A stretch of DNA of 8,879 bases, from positions 1-8,879 of the forward strand of contig CAJOOW010000013.1 of assembly GCA_905236375.1 (NCBI GenBank). The letters are read 5' to 3'. The stretch comes from an uncultured Alphaproteobacteria bacterium (GTDB taxonomy: Bacteria; Pseudomonadota; Alphaproteobacteria; RUG11792). This document shows, one piece after another, positions 6,563-8,879 of the stretch; positions within the stretch are counted from its first letter, which is position 1, and each line of letters opens with the position of its first letter. A program made the translations under genes and the position numbers. The notes below the pieces were generated by a model, which did not search any database, was not told where the DNA came from, and saw nothing but the letters and a program-made list of their open reading frames with translations.

Positions 6563-6671
6563 GCAGTGATCTTGCTAGCTAAAAAAAATTGCGAAAAATC
6601 TAAACCGAAAAAAAGCATTCATAAACACGTTCTCAATAATCCAGCCCCAAAATCTTTATTTTCGAATTTAA

Positions 6672-8879
<2,208 letters not shown>

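Noticed and set aside
6545..6590. Intrinsic terminator for the plus or minus strand
   Set aside because: The hairpin is followed by an A-run on the plus strand and by no T-run on the minus strand, and both adjacent genes are transcribed away from it.

Overview
The window is AT-rich bacterial chromosome carrying only housekeeping genes, with ordinary codon use and UGA as a stop (secA and nuoG both end in TGA, while TGG encodes Trp). Six genes are visible. GyrB with the proteobacterial-type insert, a 94-residue GatC ending in VPKVVE, and a NuoG without the extra N7-cluster cysteines together suggest an alphaproteobacterium. The low GC content, a shrunken NuoG and weak ribosome binding sites suggest a host-associated, possibly reduced lineage (Holosporales-like or an uncultured gut or endosymbiont clade). 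That placement is inference; no ribosomal RNA is present to confirm it.

Layout on the minus strand, in direction of transcription: secA (6305 to 3345), then a divergent nuoG (3348 to 1672, TTG start overlapping the secA stop by 4 nt), then rodA (1668 to 565, 3 nt after nuoG). A 113-nt gap follows that holds a good extended -10 promoter, then gatC (451 to 167) and, 14 nt later, the first 50 codons of thrS running off the left edge. On the plus strand, gyrB starts at 6717 and runs off the right edge after 721 codons (about 80 missing). The 411-nt gap between the divergent secA and gyrB genes has no recognisable gene but holds candidate promoters for both sides and several inverted repeats.

The secA-nuoG-rodA cluster looks like one tightly coupled transcript joining protein export, the electron-input arm of complex I and cell-wall elongation; these proteins have no known shared pathway. 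gatC-thrS looks like a small translation-accuracy and charging operon. The three genes that begin transcription units (secA, gatC, gyrB) lack a Shine-Dalgarno sequence, and each has a -10-like hexamer 33 to 34 nt before its ATG; thrS by contrast has a textbook AAGGAG.

I see no mobile element, CRISPR array, tRNA, rRNA, toxin-antitoxin or defence locus, and nothing I would call a new biological system. The points most worth a second look are the roughly 108-residue charged tail on SecA after its zinc motif, the compressed orphan NuoG with a TTG start, the palindrome lying inside a candidate secA promoter, and the shared promoter-to-start geometry.
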